Below are positions 44,305 through 54,447 of a stretch of DNA of 64,000 nucleotides, in pieces. Below the pieces are notes generated by a model, which was not told the DNA's origin, did no database searches, and saw nothing but the letters and a program-made list of their open reading frames with translations. The stretch is from Sedimenticola thiotaurini (GTDB lineage: Bacteria; Pseudomonadota; Gammaproteobacteria; Chromatiales; Chromatiaceae), in contig NZ_CP011412.1 of the NCBI RefSeq assembly GCF_001007875.1, positions 1,426,001 to 1,490,000 of the forward strand, written 5' to 3'. Position 1 is the stretch's first letter. Each line of letters begins with the position of its first letter. The translations under genes and the position numbers were made by a program.

Positions 44305-45680
44305 GCGCCAGAGAGTATCGTACCGCCGTATCCGCCCAGGGCAGCCTGCTGGTGGTGCAGCAGGCACCCAATGTCGCATTCGGTGACCAGGTACTGATCC
44401 GCGACCATCTCAACAACCTGCGCAACGGCCAGGTGATCCGCAGCAGTGAAGACGAGGCGCTGATCCAGGTGTACGAAGGCACCGGCGATCTGGACCTGGA
44501 GAACACCTGGGTACGCTTTCTCGATCAGCCGTTGGAGATCAACCTGTCGCCGGAGATCCTGGGACGGATTTTCAACGGCATCGGCAAGCCCAAGGACAAC
44601 CGGCCGCCGATTCTCTCCAATGTACGCCGCAACGTGAACGGTTCCGCTATCAACCCGGCGGCCCGCACCTATCCCCGGGAATTCATCCAGACCGGCATCT
44701 CCTCCATCGATGGACTCAACTCCCTGGTGCGCGGCCAGAAGCTGCCGATCTTCTCCGCCTCCGGCCTGCCCCATAACCGACTCGCCGCCCAGATTGTGCG
44801 ACAGGCCAAGCTGGTGGATGAGGAGAGCAGTTTCTCGGTGGTGTTCGCCGCCATGGGGGTCTCTTATGCTGATGCCCGTTTCTTCCAGGAGGAGTTTGCC
44901 GATTCGGGTGTGCTGGGCAATGTGGTGATGTACATCAACCTGGCCGATGATCCCCCGGTGGAACGGCTGGCACTGCCCCGGGTGGCCCTCACCGCCGCCG
45001 AGTATCTCGCCTTCGAACTGGATCGCCATGTACTGGTGGTGCTCACCGACATGACCAACTACGCCGAAGCATTGCGGGAAGTGGCCACCGCCAAGGGGGA
45101 CGTCCCCTCGCGCAAGGGCTATCCCGGTTATCTCTACTCGGATCTGGCGGAGATCTACGAACGTTCCGGGCGTATCAAGGATCGCCACGGTTCGGTGACC
45201 CTGGTGCCGGTGGTCACCATGCCCTCGGATGACATCACCCACCCGATCCCGGACCTGACCGGCTACATCACCGAGGGGCAGATCGTGTTGAGCCGGGAGC
45301 TGCACAACCAGGGGGTCTATCCGCCGGTGTTCATATCGCCATCCCTGTCACGCCTGATGAAGGACGGGATCGGCAAGGATGATACCCGGGAGGACCATCC
45401 ACGGGTCGCCAACCAGCTCTACGCCATGTATGCCAAGGCGCTGGAGACGCGCAACCTGGCGGCCATCATCGGGGCCGAGGAGCTGTCCGAGCGGGATCGC
45501 CGCTACCTGAAGTTTGCCGAGGCGTTCGACAGCCAGTTCATCGGCCAGGGTGAAGATGAGGACCGCTCGATTATCGAGACCCTGAACCTCGCCTGGGAAC
45601 TGCTCAGCATGTTCCCCAAGGATATGCTGACCCGGGTCAGCGAAACCGATCTGGCCAAGTACCATCGGTCCGACAAGTAA
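44301..45680 (+). CDS. ntpB: V/A-type ATPase non-catalytic subunit B
   Basis: The 459-residue protein is the B subunit. In place of the P-loop it has FSASGLPHNRLAAQI, so it binds but does not hydrolyse nucleotide. The signature LTDMTNYAEALREV and VTLVPVVTMPSDDITHPIPD are conserved. Starts inside the end of subunit A. Confidence 0.97.
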   Translation: MSAREYRTAVSAQGSLLVVQQAPNVAFGDQVLIRDHLNNLRNGQVIRSSEDEALIQVYEGTGDLDLENTWVRFLDQPLEINLSPEILGRIFNGIGKPKDNRPPILSNVRRNVNGSAINPAARTYPREFIQTGISSIDGLNSLVRGQKLPIFSASGLPHNRLAAQIVRQAKLVDEESSFSVVFAAMGVSYADARFFQEEFADSGVLGNVVMYINLADDPPVERLALPRVALTAAEYLAFELDRHVLVVLTDMTNYAEALREVATAKGDVPSRKGYPGYLYSDLAEIYERSGRIKDRHGSVTLVPVVTMPSDDITHPIPDLTGYITEGQIVLSRELHNQGVYPPVFISPSLSRLMKDGIGKDDTREDHPRVANQLYAMYAKALETRNLAAIIGAEELSERDRRYLKFAEAFDSQFIGQGEDEDRSIIETLNLAWELLSMFPKDMLTRVSETDLAKYHRSDK

Positions 45681-45701
45681 ACCGGGAGCCCACCAGAGAC
45701 C

Positions 45702-46358
45702 ATGAGCCAACACCAGCTGATCAAGGTTCCACCAACCAAGAACACCCTGCTTGAACTGAAGAAGCAGACCCGTTTTCTGGAGGATGGTCACTCCCTGCTG
45801 GAGCGCAAACGGGAGCTGCTGACCCGGCTGGTTTATGAACGGGTCGGCGAGTACCAGCAGCTGCGGAAAGAGACCCACGCCGCCATCAAATCGGCCTACC
45901 GCTGGCTCGGCCTGGCCCATCTGCGCATGGGCAGTCGCGCTCTGCAACAGGTGGCGCTGGGTATCGCTCCCACCTTGCAGATCAATATTATTCCGAAACG
46001 GAGCATGGGCGTTGAGTACCCCGCTATCTCCACTGAACGGCTGCCCATGGAGCCGGTCGGACTGCTGGGGACCGACACCAGCTTCGACGAGGTGCGCAAG
46101 GAGTTGACGGAAACGGTGCTGCTGTTGACCCGGCTGGGGGAATCGGAGATGGCCCTGAGCCGTCTGATGGCGGAACAGCGCAAGGCGCAGAAACGGGTCA
46201 ATGCGCTCAAGTACAACATTATCCCCCGTTATCGCAACACCATCCGCTATATCGAATCGGTGCTGGAAGAGGAGGAGCGCAATGTACTGTTCCAGATCAA
46301 ACTGCTACGGGAAAAGGATGAGGAGAAGAACCGCCGGGATGAGGAGCGACGGCGCTAG
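45702..46358 (+). CDS. ntpD: V/A-type ATPase subunit D (rotor shaft)
   Basis: The 218-residue helical protein opens IKVPPTKNTLLELKKQTRFL, the subunit D signature, and ends with a long coiled coil containing RVNALKYNIIPRYRNTIRYI. It forms the rotating shaft. Last gene of the operon; the end is 38 bases from the end of the convergent flavoprotein gene. Confidence 0.95.
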   Translation: MSQHQLIKVPPTKNTLLELKKQTRFLEDGHSLLERKRELLTRLVYERVGEYQQLRKETHAAIKSAYRWLGLAHLRMGSRALQQVALGIAPTLQINIIPKRSMGVEYPAISTERLPMEPVGLLGTDTSFDEVRKELTETVLLLTRLGESEMALSRLMAEQRKAQKRVNALKYNIIPRYRNTIRYIESVLEEEERNVLFQIKLLREKDEEKNRRDEERRR

Positions 46359-46396
46359 GTGATCCACCGCCGCCGACCGCCCCAGCCCTGCACGGC

Positions 46397-47146
46397 TCAA
46401 AAGGTCGAAAACTTGTACTTCTCCCGTTTCAGGATTTTCGCTGAAAAATCCCGCTCCATGAACCAGGCCGCCGACTCGTCCACCATGTCGGGATTGCCAC
46501 ACAAATAAGCCATGTCCCGCTGAGGATCCACAGCCAGGGATTCAAACCGCCTGTCCACCCGTCCGCTGAACTCATGTGCCTGGGGTGTCTCCGGCATTTC
46601 ACGGCTGTAGCAGGCGTGGAAGCTGAAGCCGGGGAAAGTGGCTGCCAATGCGGCAAACTCATCACCGTAGATCAGATCCTGGGGTGTCCGCACCCCCATC
46701 ACCAACTCCACCTGCAGTGCCGGATTCTGTGCCATGCGTCGTTCCAGTTCCGGCAGCATGGCCCGGTAGGGCGCCACACCGGTGCCGGTACCGATCAGCA
46801 GATAGCGGGCCGGATCCTGCCGCGGCAGCACCAGGGCACCGAACGGGCCGCTCATCTTTGCCGGATCCCCCGGACTGGCCTGGAAAAAGTAGTTCGAGGC
46901 GGCACCATCGGGCACTGCCGTGATGGCGAAGCGAAACTCCCGATTGTCCCGCAGATCGGCCACCCGCCCGGCGGCGCTGTAGCTGCGACTCTTCTCTTCG
47001 CCCTGGTGTTTGAAATCGACGGAAAAGAACTGCCCTGGCAGATAACTGATGGGCTCCCCATCTTCACGCACGTAGGCCAGCTCAAGCGTATTGGGCGCAA
47101 GCTCACGCCGCTCTTTCAGAATCACCGGATGTCTGGGACTGACCAT
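46397..47146 (-). CDS. Ferredoxin-NADP reductase-like flavoprotein
   Basis: The 249-residue protein has a FAD-binding barrel with the R-S-Y-S motif (KSRSYSAAGR) and a nucleotide domain with GTGTGVAPYRAM and the terminal LCGNPDMVDESAAWF. It transfers electrons between NAD(P)H and a ferredoxin, flavodoxin or other acceptor. It is divergent from an NsrR-like regulator, with twin repeats between the two genes, which suggests expression under nitrosative stress or iron-sulfur control (inference). Confidence 0.88.
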   Translation of the reverse strand: MVSPRHPVILKERRELAPNTLELAYVREDGEPISYLPGQFFSVDFKHQGEEKSRSYSAAGRVADLRDNREFRFAITAVPDGAASNYFFQASPGDPAKMSGPFGALVLPRQDPARYLLIGTGTGVAPYRAMLPELERRMAQNPALQVELVMGVRTPQDLIYGDEFAALAATFPGFSFHACYSREMPETPQAHEFSGRVDRRFESLAVDPQRDMAYLCGNPDMVDESAAWFMERDFSAKILKREKYKFSTF

Positions 47147-47210
47147 TTCAACACTCCTTCTGTCGCTCTCACCCGCTGCGCAACGGCCGTCGAAACAGCG
47201 GGTTAATAAA

Positions 47211-47232
47211 AATATATTAAATACATCTTTTA
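47211..47232. promoter_or_regulatory. Putative NsrR operator, copy 1
   Basis: A 22-bp element containing TTAAATACATCTTTTA. It is repeated without change at 47258. The AAATACATCTT half is close to the NsrR half-site AAATRCATCTT known from E. coli, while the other half (AATATATT) is degenerate. It lies 64 bases upstream of the divergent flavoprotein gene. Confidence 0.65.
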
Positions 47233-47257
47233 TATATCACGCGCCTGGGTGATAATC

Positions 47258-47279
47258 AATATATTAAATACATCTTTTA
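47258..47279. promoter_or_regulatory. Putative NsrR operator, copy 2
   Basis: Identical to the element at 47211, same orientation, 47 bp away. It ends 14 bases before the regulator's ATG, so a bound regulator would repress its own gene. Confidence 0.65.
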
Positions 47280-47293
47280 GACTGGATACAGTT

Positions 47294-47749
47294 ATGCGGT
47301 TAACCACCTTTACTGATTATACTATCCGGGTACTGATCTATATCGGTCTGCATCCCGGACAGCGGGCCACCATCAGTGAACTGGCGGATGCCTACCAGAT
47401 CTCCCGCAATCATCTGATGAAAGTGGTTCATCACCTGGGACAGACCGGTTATATCGACACCCTGCGTGGTAAGGGGGGTGGATTCCAGCTGGCCCAGCCA
47501 CCGGAGCAGATCAACATCGGTAAGCTGGTGCGCAGAACTGAACAACATACCACCCTGGTGGAGTGCTTCAGCGAGACCGACAGTCATTGCCGTATCAGCC
47601 CGACCTGCCGCATGAAAGCGATACTGAACGAAGCGTTGGCCGCCTTTTATGCCGTGCTGGATCAATACTCCCTGGCCGACCTGATCAGTAACGGCCAGCA
47701 GCTTACAGAGCTGTTAACCGACCAGGCCATCCCCCATCCCCTGGAGTAA
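47294..47749 (+). CDS. nsrR: Rrf2-family regulator, NsrR-like
   Basis: The 151-residue protein is an Rrf2 winged-helix regulator. It opens MRLTTFTDYTIRVLIYI, close to E. coli NsrR (MQLTSFTDY...). The recognition helix is YQISRNHLMKVVHHL and the wing RGKGGGFQLA. Three Cys in ECFSETDSHCRISPTCRMK are the [Fe-S] ligands expected for NO sensing; the first spacing (seven residues) is longer than in E. coli. NsrR represses NO-detoxification genes until NO destroys the cluster. ATG at 47294 is used because the upstream in-frame codons lie inside the operator repeat. Confidence 0.88.
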   Translation: MRLTTFTDYTIRVLIYIGLHPGQRATISELADAYQISRNHLMKVVHHLGQTGYIDTLRGKGGGFQLAQPPEQINIGKLVRRTEQHTTLVECFSETDSHCRISPTCRMKAILNEALAAFYAVLDQYSLADLISNGQQLTELLTDQAIPHPLE

Positions 47750-47852
47750 CAACCGAATGCTGCTGTTCCATCGGTGTGGAAGTTACCCGGTGTTGCTGTG
47801 ATTGGGTGCATACTATAGGGAGAAGAGAGACTATCCGGCGAGGAGCAGAACA

Positions 47853-49256
47853 GTGACCGAGTCAACTTATCGCATCGAACAAGACAGCATGGGCGAGCTC
47901 AAAGTACCCGCCGATGCCCTGTATAGTGCCCAGACCCAGCGGGCGGTGGAAAATTTCCCCATCAGCGGGCTGCGTCTGCCGCAGCGTTTTATCCAGGCCG
48001 GACTCATGATCAAGCGGGCGGCAGCGGAAACCAACCGGGAACTGGGACTGCTGGAACCGGCGGTTGCCGAGGCAATCATCCAGGCCACCAGCCAACTGCT
48101 TGAAGCGATCCCCCTGGAGCAGTTTCCGGTGGACGTGTTCCAGACCGGCTCCGGAACCAGCAGCAACATGAACCTGAATGAGGTGATCGCCACCCTCGCA
48201 GCCCGACAGGGCACCACGGTTCACCCCAATGACGACGTCAATATGTGCCAGAGCAGCAACGATGTAATCCCCGGCACGATTCACCTGAGCGCCGCCCTGG
48301 CCCTGGAACAGCAGCTGTTACCCGCCCTGGGGGAGCTGGCCGATACCCTCAGGCAGCGCGCCACGGAGCTGGAGTCGGTCTGCAAAACCGGCCGTACCCA
48401 CCTGATGGATGCCATGCCCATCACCCTGGGCCAGGAGCTCAACGCCTGGGCCAGTCAGATCGAACACAATATAGAACGCCTGGGGGAGTGCCGGCAGCGC
48501 ATCCAGCAACTGCCACTGGGGGGAACCGCCGTGGGAACCGGCATCAACGCCCACCCGGAGTTCTCCCGGCGCATTATCCACAGATTGAGCCAGGACACCG
48601 GCCTGTCACTGACCGCCATGCCGTGCCTGATGGAGGGTTTAAGCAGTCAGGACAGTGCGGTCGAGCTCTCCGGTCAACTCCGGGTGACGGCCATCAGCCT
48701 GTACAAGATTGCCAATGATCTGCGCTGGATGAACAGCGGCCCGATCGCCGGCCTCGGCGAGATTGAACTGACCGCCCTGCAACCCGGCTCCAGCATCATG
48801 CCGGGCAAGATCAATCCGGTCATCCCCGAGGCGGTGATGATGGTGGCCGCCCAGGTAACCGGCAATGACGCTACCATCGCCATGGCCGGCCAGGCCGGTA
48901 ACTTCCAGCTCAACACCATGTTGCCGTTGATCGCCTACAACCTGTTGCAGAGCATCGAACTGCTTGCCAACGGCTCCCGACTGTTGGCGGAAAAGGCTAT
49001 CGCAGGATTCAAGGTGCATGAACAGAAGCTGCAACAGCGGCTCGCCCTGAACCCGATCCTGGTAACCGCCCTGAATCCCATCGTGGGTTACCAGAAAGCG
49101 GCCGAGATCTGTAAACAGGCCTACCGGGAAGGGCGCGCCGTCGTGGATGTGGCCGCAGAACAGACCGACCTGGATCGGGCCGAGCTGGAGCGGCTGCTGG
49201 ATCCGGCGTTACTCACCCGGGGTGGAATCCATGACATCCAGGACACAAAAAAGTAG
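47853..49256 (+). CDS. fumC: Class II fumarate hydratase
   Basis: The 467-residue protein is an iron-free fumarase. It has QTGSGTSSNMNLNEV, the B-site segment HPNDDVNMCQSSNDV and the superfamily signature GSSIMPGKINP. It interconverts fumarate and L-malate in the citric acid cycle. GTG at 47853 is chosen for AGGAGCAG at 47841-47848. Being oxygen- and NO-stable, it fits beside NsrR, but no operator precedes it and coregulation is only suggested. Confidence 0.95.
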   Translation: MTESTYRIEQDSMGELKVPADALYSAQTQRAVENFPISGLRLPQRFIQAGLMIKRAAAETNRELGLLEPAVAEAIIQATSQLLEAIPLEQFPVDVFQTGSGTSSNMNLNEVIATLAARQGTTVHPNDDVNMCQSSNDVIPGTIHLSAALALEQQLLPALGELADTLRQRATELESVCKTGRTHLMDAMPITLGQELNAWASQIEHNIERLGECRQRIQQLPLGGTAVGTGINAHPEFSRRIIHRLSQDTGLSLTAMPCLMEGLSSQDSAVELSGQLRVTAISLYKIANDLRWMNSGPIAGLGEIELTALQPGSSIMPGKINPVIPEAVMMVAAQVTGNDATIAMAGQAGNFQLNTMLPLIAYNLLQSIELLANGSRLLAEKAIAGFKVHEQKLQQRLALNPILVTALNPIVGYQKAAEICKQAYREGRAVVDVAAEQTDLDRAELERLLDPALLTRGGIHDIQDTKK

Positions 49257-49340
49257 CCAGGCCGTGCAACGGATCGGACATTGGTGAGGTCTCACAATTA
49301 ACTGCGTGATATTGACTGGCATGCCGTGCCGAGGATCGAA

Positions 49341-49649
49341 ATGAAAACTGCAAAATGGAACGTCGGACAACTGGTGCAGCACAAGCTGTTTGGTTACCGC
49401 GGAGTCATCTATGACGTGGATGCCGAGTTCCAGCTGACCGATGCCTGGTATGAACAGATGGCCAAAAGCCGTCCGCCAAAAGATGAACCCTGGTACCGGG
49501 TTCTGGTGGATGGTTCGGATTACGAAACCTATGTGGCCCAGTGTAACCTGGAAGCGGACCGGGTCGGCAAGCCGATTGAACATCCCGATATCGGCCGGGT
49601 CTTCAGGGGGTTTAACGGCGAGCGTTATTTCGCCGGACAGCCGAACTAG
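49341..49649 (+). CDS. hspQ: Heat shock protein HspQ (YccV-like)
   Basis: The 102-residue protein has the whole YccV-like domain: WNVGQLVQHKLFGYRGVIYDVD, EPWYRVLVDGSDYETYVAQ and the closing DIGRVFRGFNGERYF. HspQ is an adaptor and hemimethylated-DNA-binding protein that speeds Lon-dependent degradation in enterobacteria. Start at ATG 49341 after GAGG. Confidence 0.92.
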   Translation: MKTAKWNVGQLVQHKLFGYRGVIYDVDAEFQLTDAWYEQMAKSRPPKDEPWYRVLVDGSDYETYVAQCNLEADRVGKPIEHPDIGRVFRGFNGERYFAGQPN

Positions 49650-49763
49650 TTTCTAGCAGCGAAACCGGGGCCGATTGGTTTTTCACCCATGGCTGTCGCT
49701 CCATTGCAGCGCTGTAGTGAAAAAACCGATCGACCCCGTGGGTTCCATCTGCCTTACCGGTCG

Positions 49764-51788
49764 TCAGACCTTGAATCGCCCCACCAGCCCCTGTAGTTCC
49801 GTTGCCAGACGGGTCTGATCACTGCTGGCGGCGGAGGTCTGCTTGGCACCCACAGCGGTCTGTTCAGTCATCTGGTTGATCTGGACGATATTCCGGTTGA
49901 TCTCTTCAGTAACCGCGCTCTGCTCCTCCGCCGCACTGGCAATCTGGGTGCTCATATCATTGACCCGCTCAATCGATCCATGGATATGGGTCAGTGACTC
50001 ACCGGTTTTAGCCGCCTGTTCCACCGCCAATCGTGCCAGTTGTTGGGCGCTGTTAACCGCTTGCACAGCCTGGGCAGAACCGGATTGCAGTTTCTCGATC
50101 ATCTGGTTGATCTCTTCGGTTGAATCCTGGGTCTTGCTGGCCAGATTGCGCACCTCATCCGCCACTACGGCAAACCCCCTGCCCTGCTCGCCGGCACGGG
50201 CGGCCTCAATGGCGGCGTTCAGCGCCAGCAGATTGGTCTGCTCGGCGATGCCGTTGATCACGTCCAGTATCGTACCGATCTCCACACTGTGCTGCTCCAG
50301 CTGCTGGATAACGGAGCCGGCTCCTTCCACCGTTTCAGAGAGTTGCCGAATCCCGGTCATGGTCTCCTCCATGGCCCGCTGTCCTTCGGCGGCCTGATGA
50401 TTGACCTCGTCGGCAGCCTGGGAGGTGTTGCTGGTGCTGGACGCCACCTCCTGTACCGTGGCACTCATCTCATTCATTGCGGTCGCCACCTGGGTTGTCT
50501 CACTCAGTTGGGTCTGCAACGCCTGGTTGGTCTGCTCAGTCACTACCGAGGTCTGCTCTGCCATGGTGGCGAGTTGGGATGTCGCTTCCACGATCTGGAC
50601 GACAACATCCTGGAATGCCGCCCCCATCTGATTGAAATCATCGGCCACCTGCTGCAGTTCATCCTGACTGTTCAGGGACAGGCGAATGTTCAGGTCGCCG
50701 GCGGCCATCTGACGGGTCACATCCCCGATCCGGTTGATACTCCCGACAACCGAATAGTAGAGACCGGCAAACAGGTAGATCACCACCAGCAGTACCGCAA
50801 TGACGATTGCCATGGTGGTATTCTTGATCACGGTTTCAGTCGCGATACGTTCGCCAAACAGCCTGTCCAACTCAGCGGCGATCGCATCATACAACTGGTA
50901 GGAACCGGTTATGGCCACGGTGGCGGTGTCAAACACGGTTTTCTCATCCACCTCAACCTGGATCGGATTTACCAGCACCTCCTTTAGCAGCGACTGCATC
51001 CTGGCGATGGATCGGCTGTTGGCGGCCACCGGGCCACTCAGCTTTTCGTCGAGACTTCCGTTTCCGCGAATAGCGGCTGCCAGTCCTGCATCCGAGCGCT
51101 TTGCGTAGCTGTTTATACTGTCTGCCAGTACCGCCAGTCGGACATAGGCCTGTTCATCCAGCATCCCCACTGCCGCCGCTCCGGAACCCAGCGCCCGGGC
51201 CTGCCCCATATTTTCGGTCAGGTTGATCAGGTTATTCACCACCGCGTCACCCAGGTAGTAGGTATCCAGTTGTGAATCCAGGGTGATCTCGGAGGCATCC
51301 GCCACATGACTGATCAATCCGATCATATCTGCCAGCAGTTCCGTATGACTCTGAATGGCGACCGCCGTAGTCTGCTCCATGGATGAGCTCTTGATCCTCT
51401 CCCACCTATCCATCAACTCAATGACCCGGTCTCCGGTGTCCAGTAATGCGCCCTGTTCCCTGTCCATTGCCAGCAGGGCCGCCATTGCCTGGTCCACATC
51501 AACACGTTTCCGCTGTATGGGATCACGAAAATTCTCCGCACCGTTCAAAAAAGCGCTGGTCATGCCGCGATGTTGCTGCAGATGTTCGATCGGCTGGCGA
51601 ACCGCCTTGATATAGGCCAGCCCGAGCCGTTCATGCTCGATAGCCTCCAGCCTCTCATCGATATGGTCAATCAGTGTGTAAGAGAGGACCACAAGCGGTA
51701 CCAGTACAACCAGAAAGATCAATCCAAATTTCAGTGGATAGCGTAACCGTTCCATCAGGAACATGGCCGGGATCAGAATACCTTTCAT
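49764..51788 (-). CDS. Methyl-accepting chemotaxis protein with NIT-like sensor
   Basis: The 674-residue receptor has TM1 (about 18-42), a large all-helical periplasmic domain (about 43-330) and TM2 (about 333-352). The sensor contains [15 protein letters not shown], resembling the QxxRG helix of nitrate/nitrite-sensing NIT domains. HAMP follows (about 353-405), then the cytoplasmic signalling hairpin with [20 protein letters not shown] at its tip. It should steer motility through CheA/CheW. The ligand assignment is tentative. Confidence 0.9.
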   Translation of the reverse strand: MKGILIPAMFLMERLRYPLKFGLIFLVVLVPLVVLSYTLIDHIDERLEAIEHERLGLAYIKAVRQPIEHLQQHRGMTSAFLNGAENFRDPIQRKRVDVDQAMAALLAMDREQGALLDTGDRVIELMDRWERIKSSSMEQTTAVAIQSHTELLADMIGLISHVADASEITLDSQLDTYYLGDAVVNNLINLTENMGQARALGSGAAAVGMLDEQAYVRLAVLADSINSYAKRSDAGLAAAIRGNGSLDEKLSGPVAANSRSIARMQSLLKEVLVNPIQVEVDEKTVFDTATVAITGSYQLYDAIAAELDRLFGERIATETVIKNTTMAIVIAVLLVVIYLFAGLYYSVVGSINRIGDVTRQMAAGDLNIRLSLNSQDELQQVADDFNQMGAAFQDVVVQIVEATSQLATMAEQTSVVTEQTNQALQTQLSETTQVATAMNEMSATVQEVASSTSNTSQAADEVNHQAAEGQRAMEETMTGIRQLSETVEGAGSVIQQLEQHSVEIGTILDVINGIAEQTNLLALNAAIEAARAGEQGRGFAVVADEVRNLASKTQDSTEEINQMIEKLQSGSAQAVQAVNSAQQLARLAVEQAAKTGESLTHIHGSIERVNDMSTQIASAAEEQSAVTEEINRNIVQINQMTEQTAVGAKQTSAASSDQTRLATELQGLVGRFKV

Positions 51789-52143
51789 CTCAAACTCTCC
51801 ATTTGGTCTCTTCTCAGTTCTTATTATCTACTTGTGGAAAACCGGTCTGAGGGTTGGTCCCTGGATGACAGGCCGACAAGCACATCGGGTCAAACTGTCC
51901 TTGCGGGCAGGGCCGGCAAGAACATGACGCGTCTCATCCGAATCAGGCCCTGGTCAGCTGACCGGGGCAGTATCACAGGAGGGAGGGTGATACCGGAAAA
52001 AGAGACAGGGTCCGTCTGTAAAAAATCACCATAACTTTTCATAGCGCTGACCAGGGTATCGGCCAGTTTGGGCTAAGCTTTACCGGTCGTTATGCGGCCT
52101 ATGCCACAAATCCCTATCCCGGAGCCGTGGCACGGGTAGGTTT
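51789..52143. other. Intergenic region between two signalling genes
   Basis: No gene is supported in these 355 bases. A perfect palindrome GGTCAGCTGACC lies at 51952-51963, flanked by complementary CCCT/GGGG. The region is upstream of the chemoreceptor and downstream of the GGDEF-EAL gene. Confidence 0.45.
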
Positions 52144-54447
52144 TCAGGCGGATCGAACCTGTTGTTCCAGGTAGCCGGCGAACTCCAGCTCAGATTGCGG
52201 CTTGCTGAAATGGAAACCCTGGAAATATTCACACCCTTTCTGAACAAGAAAATTGAGGTCATCCGTGGTCTCCACCCCTTCTGCAATAACACTGATCTGA
52301 AGCTCACGGGCCATGGTCATGAGGGCCTGCACAACCGCCGCGTTCTTCGGATCAAGACTGATACCGGAGACGAATGAACGGTCAATCTTGAGGATATCCA
52401 GAGGGAGATGGGTCAGGTAGGAGAGGGATGAATAGCCCGTTCCAAAATCATCCATGGCAACACGAATACCGATCGACTGGAGCTCTTCCATGGTCAACAC
52501 GGCGTCTGTTTTCGCATCGATCAGGGTGCTTTCGGTAATTTCCAGCACCAGGCGATGGGGATCCACCCCGGTTTCCCCAATCACCCGCTGGACCATGGAT
52601 ACAAAACCCCGCTGAAGGAACTGCTTCGGGCTGATATTGACACAAAAGTGACACAGTGGCCCGGCCATGCCGCTGTCCAGCCAGCGTTTGAGGTTCAGAC
52701 ACGCCTCCCGCAGCACCCATTCACCAATCGGCAGGATCAGACCGGTTGATTCGGCCACATCGATACAGAGATCAATCCGATTGAAGTTGCCGCTCTTGTC
52801 CGGGCAGCGCAGCAGCACCTCGGCCCCGATCATACGGCCACCGAAATCCACCTGGGGTTGATAATGGAGTTGCAGTTTACGTTTATCCAGCGCCCAGCGA
52901 AGATTCTGCTCAACCACCAGGCGTTCGTTGGCCAGTTCCTGCATAACCGGCAGGAAAAACCGGATGCAGTTGCGGCCGTCCGCCTTGGCTCTATACATAG
53001 CGGTATCGGCCTGTTGCAGCACCTGGGTGGTGTTCGCATCATTATCGGGAAACAGCGCAACCCCGATGCTCGGCGTCACATTCAGGGTATAGCCGCCGAC
53101 ATTGTAGGTGATGGAGAGGGACTGACGGATCTTCTCCGCCACCAGCTGGGCCTGTTTTACCACCTGCTTGGGCTGCCGTCCCTCATCTGCGAGCAGCACC
53201 ACGAACTCATCGCCGCCCAGCCTGGCCACCACATCCTCCTGGCGAAGCGTATTGACCAGTCGTCTGGCAACCTGTTGCAGCACCTGGTCACCGATGTTGT
53301 GTCCCAAAGAGTCGTTAATATTCTTGAAATGGTCCAGATCGATAAACATGACCGCGCCGATATAGCCATGCCGACTGGCCCTGGCAAGGGCCTGGTCGAT
53401 GTGCAGAATAATCTGTCTGCGATTGGGTAAGGCGGTCAGGCCATCGTATTGAGCTTCATAGGCCAGGGCGGACTCAGTCTGCCGTTTTGAAATACCCATG
53501 GAGAGAACATCGGCAACCCGTTTCAGAAACGCCTTGTCACTCATCTTCTCCTGCCTCCCGGGAGGCAGATAGAGGGTCAGTACACCCAGCAGGGTATCCC
53601 CCAGCAGCAGGGGAACGGAGTAGTGCCCATGAGGCTCCATATCGGGGTAATTGACGTCATGCCGGGCATCGGTCGTGTCGGCAATGTACAGAACATCCCG
53701 CTGAATGGCCGCATGTCCACAGACGCAGTAACCAAAGGCGACCTGTTGGCAACATCTCACCACCCGTTCGGCCAGGCGGTGCTTTGCCACCAACCGAAGC
53801 GACTCCTTCTGCTCGTCTCGCTGCACCAGAAATATGGCCCCTTTTGGCAACAGGTTAAGCCAGGGTATCGATTCGAGGAGTGATTCAAGGGAGCGCTGCA
53901 GGAATGTCTCCACATCCATCCGCCCCAGGGAGAGGTGCAGCAGCATTCCCAGGCACTGCTCTTCCGCCACCTTGCGGGTAATTCGCTCTTCCTGGGCCTT
54001 GCGACTGGTCACATCCCGGGCGTTTAAAATAAAGCCCACCAGCTGCTGCCGATCATCATAAATACCGCTGATCAGGCTCTCGATATGGCGGGGTTCATCC
54101 TGGACCAGCCGTTCCAGCGCGTAGTAGTACTCGCCGGATTCGCTGATGCTGTCAACCATCTCCTGAAAACGGCTGGTATCGGCCAATCCCAGAGCGGGAA
54201 CCTCACTGATACCTTTCCCCCCCGCCTCTGCAGGGCTCAGGTCAAACAGCTGCTGCGCGGCGGGATTATAGTAACGGATGATAAAGTCCGCATCGGTCGC
54301 CACTATGGCGCTGATGCCCGATCCGTTGAGAATACACTCCAGATACAGGGCACGGCGGCAATGTGCCGGCACCTCCTGCAAACCCTTCGGATCACAAGCG
54401 GCCAGATTATCCCACTGGGATGTGTGCTGATTTTGCTCCACCACCAT
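52144..54447 (-). CDS. PAS-GAF-GGDEF-EAL c-di-GMP signalling protein
   Basis: The 767-residue soluble protein has a PAS domain (about 40-160), a GAF domain (about 175-330, with PHGHYSVPLLLGDTLLGVL), GGDEF with RLGGDEFVVLLAD and EAL with the variant GAEVLLRCPD (EVL; catalytic Glu kept), ESTLIDA and DDFGTGYSSLSYL. Both catalytic signatures look usable. No membrane segment, so it senses cytoplasmic signals. The ATG at 54447 follows CCGGAG. Transcribed alone after a long upstream gap. Confidence 0.9.
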   Translation of the reverse strand: MVVEQNQHTSQWDNLAACDPKGLQEVPAHCRRALYLECILNGSGISAIVATDADFIIRYYNPAAQQLFDLSPAEAGGKGISEVPALGLADTSRFQEMVDSISESGEYYYALERLVQDEPRHIESLISGIYDDRQQLVGFILNARDVTSRKAQEERITRKVAEEQCLGMLLHLSLGRMDVETFLQRSLESLLESIPWLNLLPKGAIFLVQRDEQKESLRLVAKHRLAERVVRCCQQVAFGYCVCGHAAIQRDVLYIADTTDARHDVNYPDMEPHGHYSVPLLLGDTLLGVLTLYLPPGRQEKMSDKAFLKRVADVLSMGISKRQTESALAYEAQYDGLTALPNRRQIILHIDQALARASRHGYIGAVMFIDLDHFKNINDSLGHNIGDQVLQQVARRLVNTLRQEDVVARLGGDEFVVLLADEGRQPKQVVKQAQLVAEKIRQSLSITYNVGGYTLNVTPSIGVALFPDNDANTTQVLQQADTAMYRAKADGRNCIRFFLPVMQELANERLVVEQNLRWALDKRKLQLHYQPQVDFGGRMIGAEVLLRCPDKSGNFNRIDLCIDVAESTGLILPIGEWVLREACLNLKRWLDSGMAGPLCHFCVNISPKQFLQRGFVSMVQRVIGETGVDPHRLVLEITESTLIDAKTDAVLTMEELQSIGIRVAMDDFGTGYSSLSYLTHLPLDILKIDRSFVSGISLDPKNAAVVQALMTMARELQISVIAEGVETTDDLNFLVQKGCEYFQGFHFSKPQSELEFAGYLEQQVRSA

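Noticed and set aside
44100-45305. 401-codon minus-strand open frame opposite ATPase subunits A and B
   Set aside because: It lies wholly antisense to two well-conserved genes and its translation is Gly/His/Gln-rich noise.
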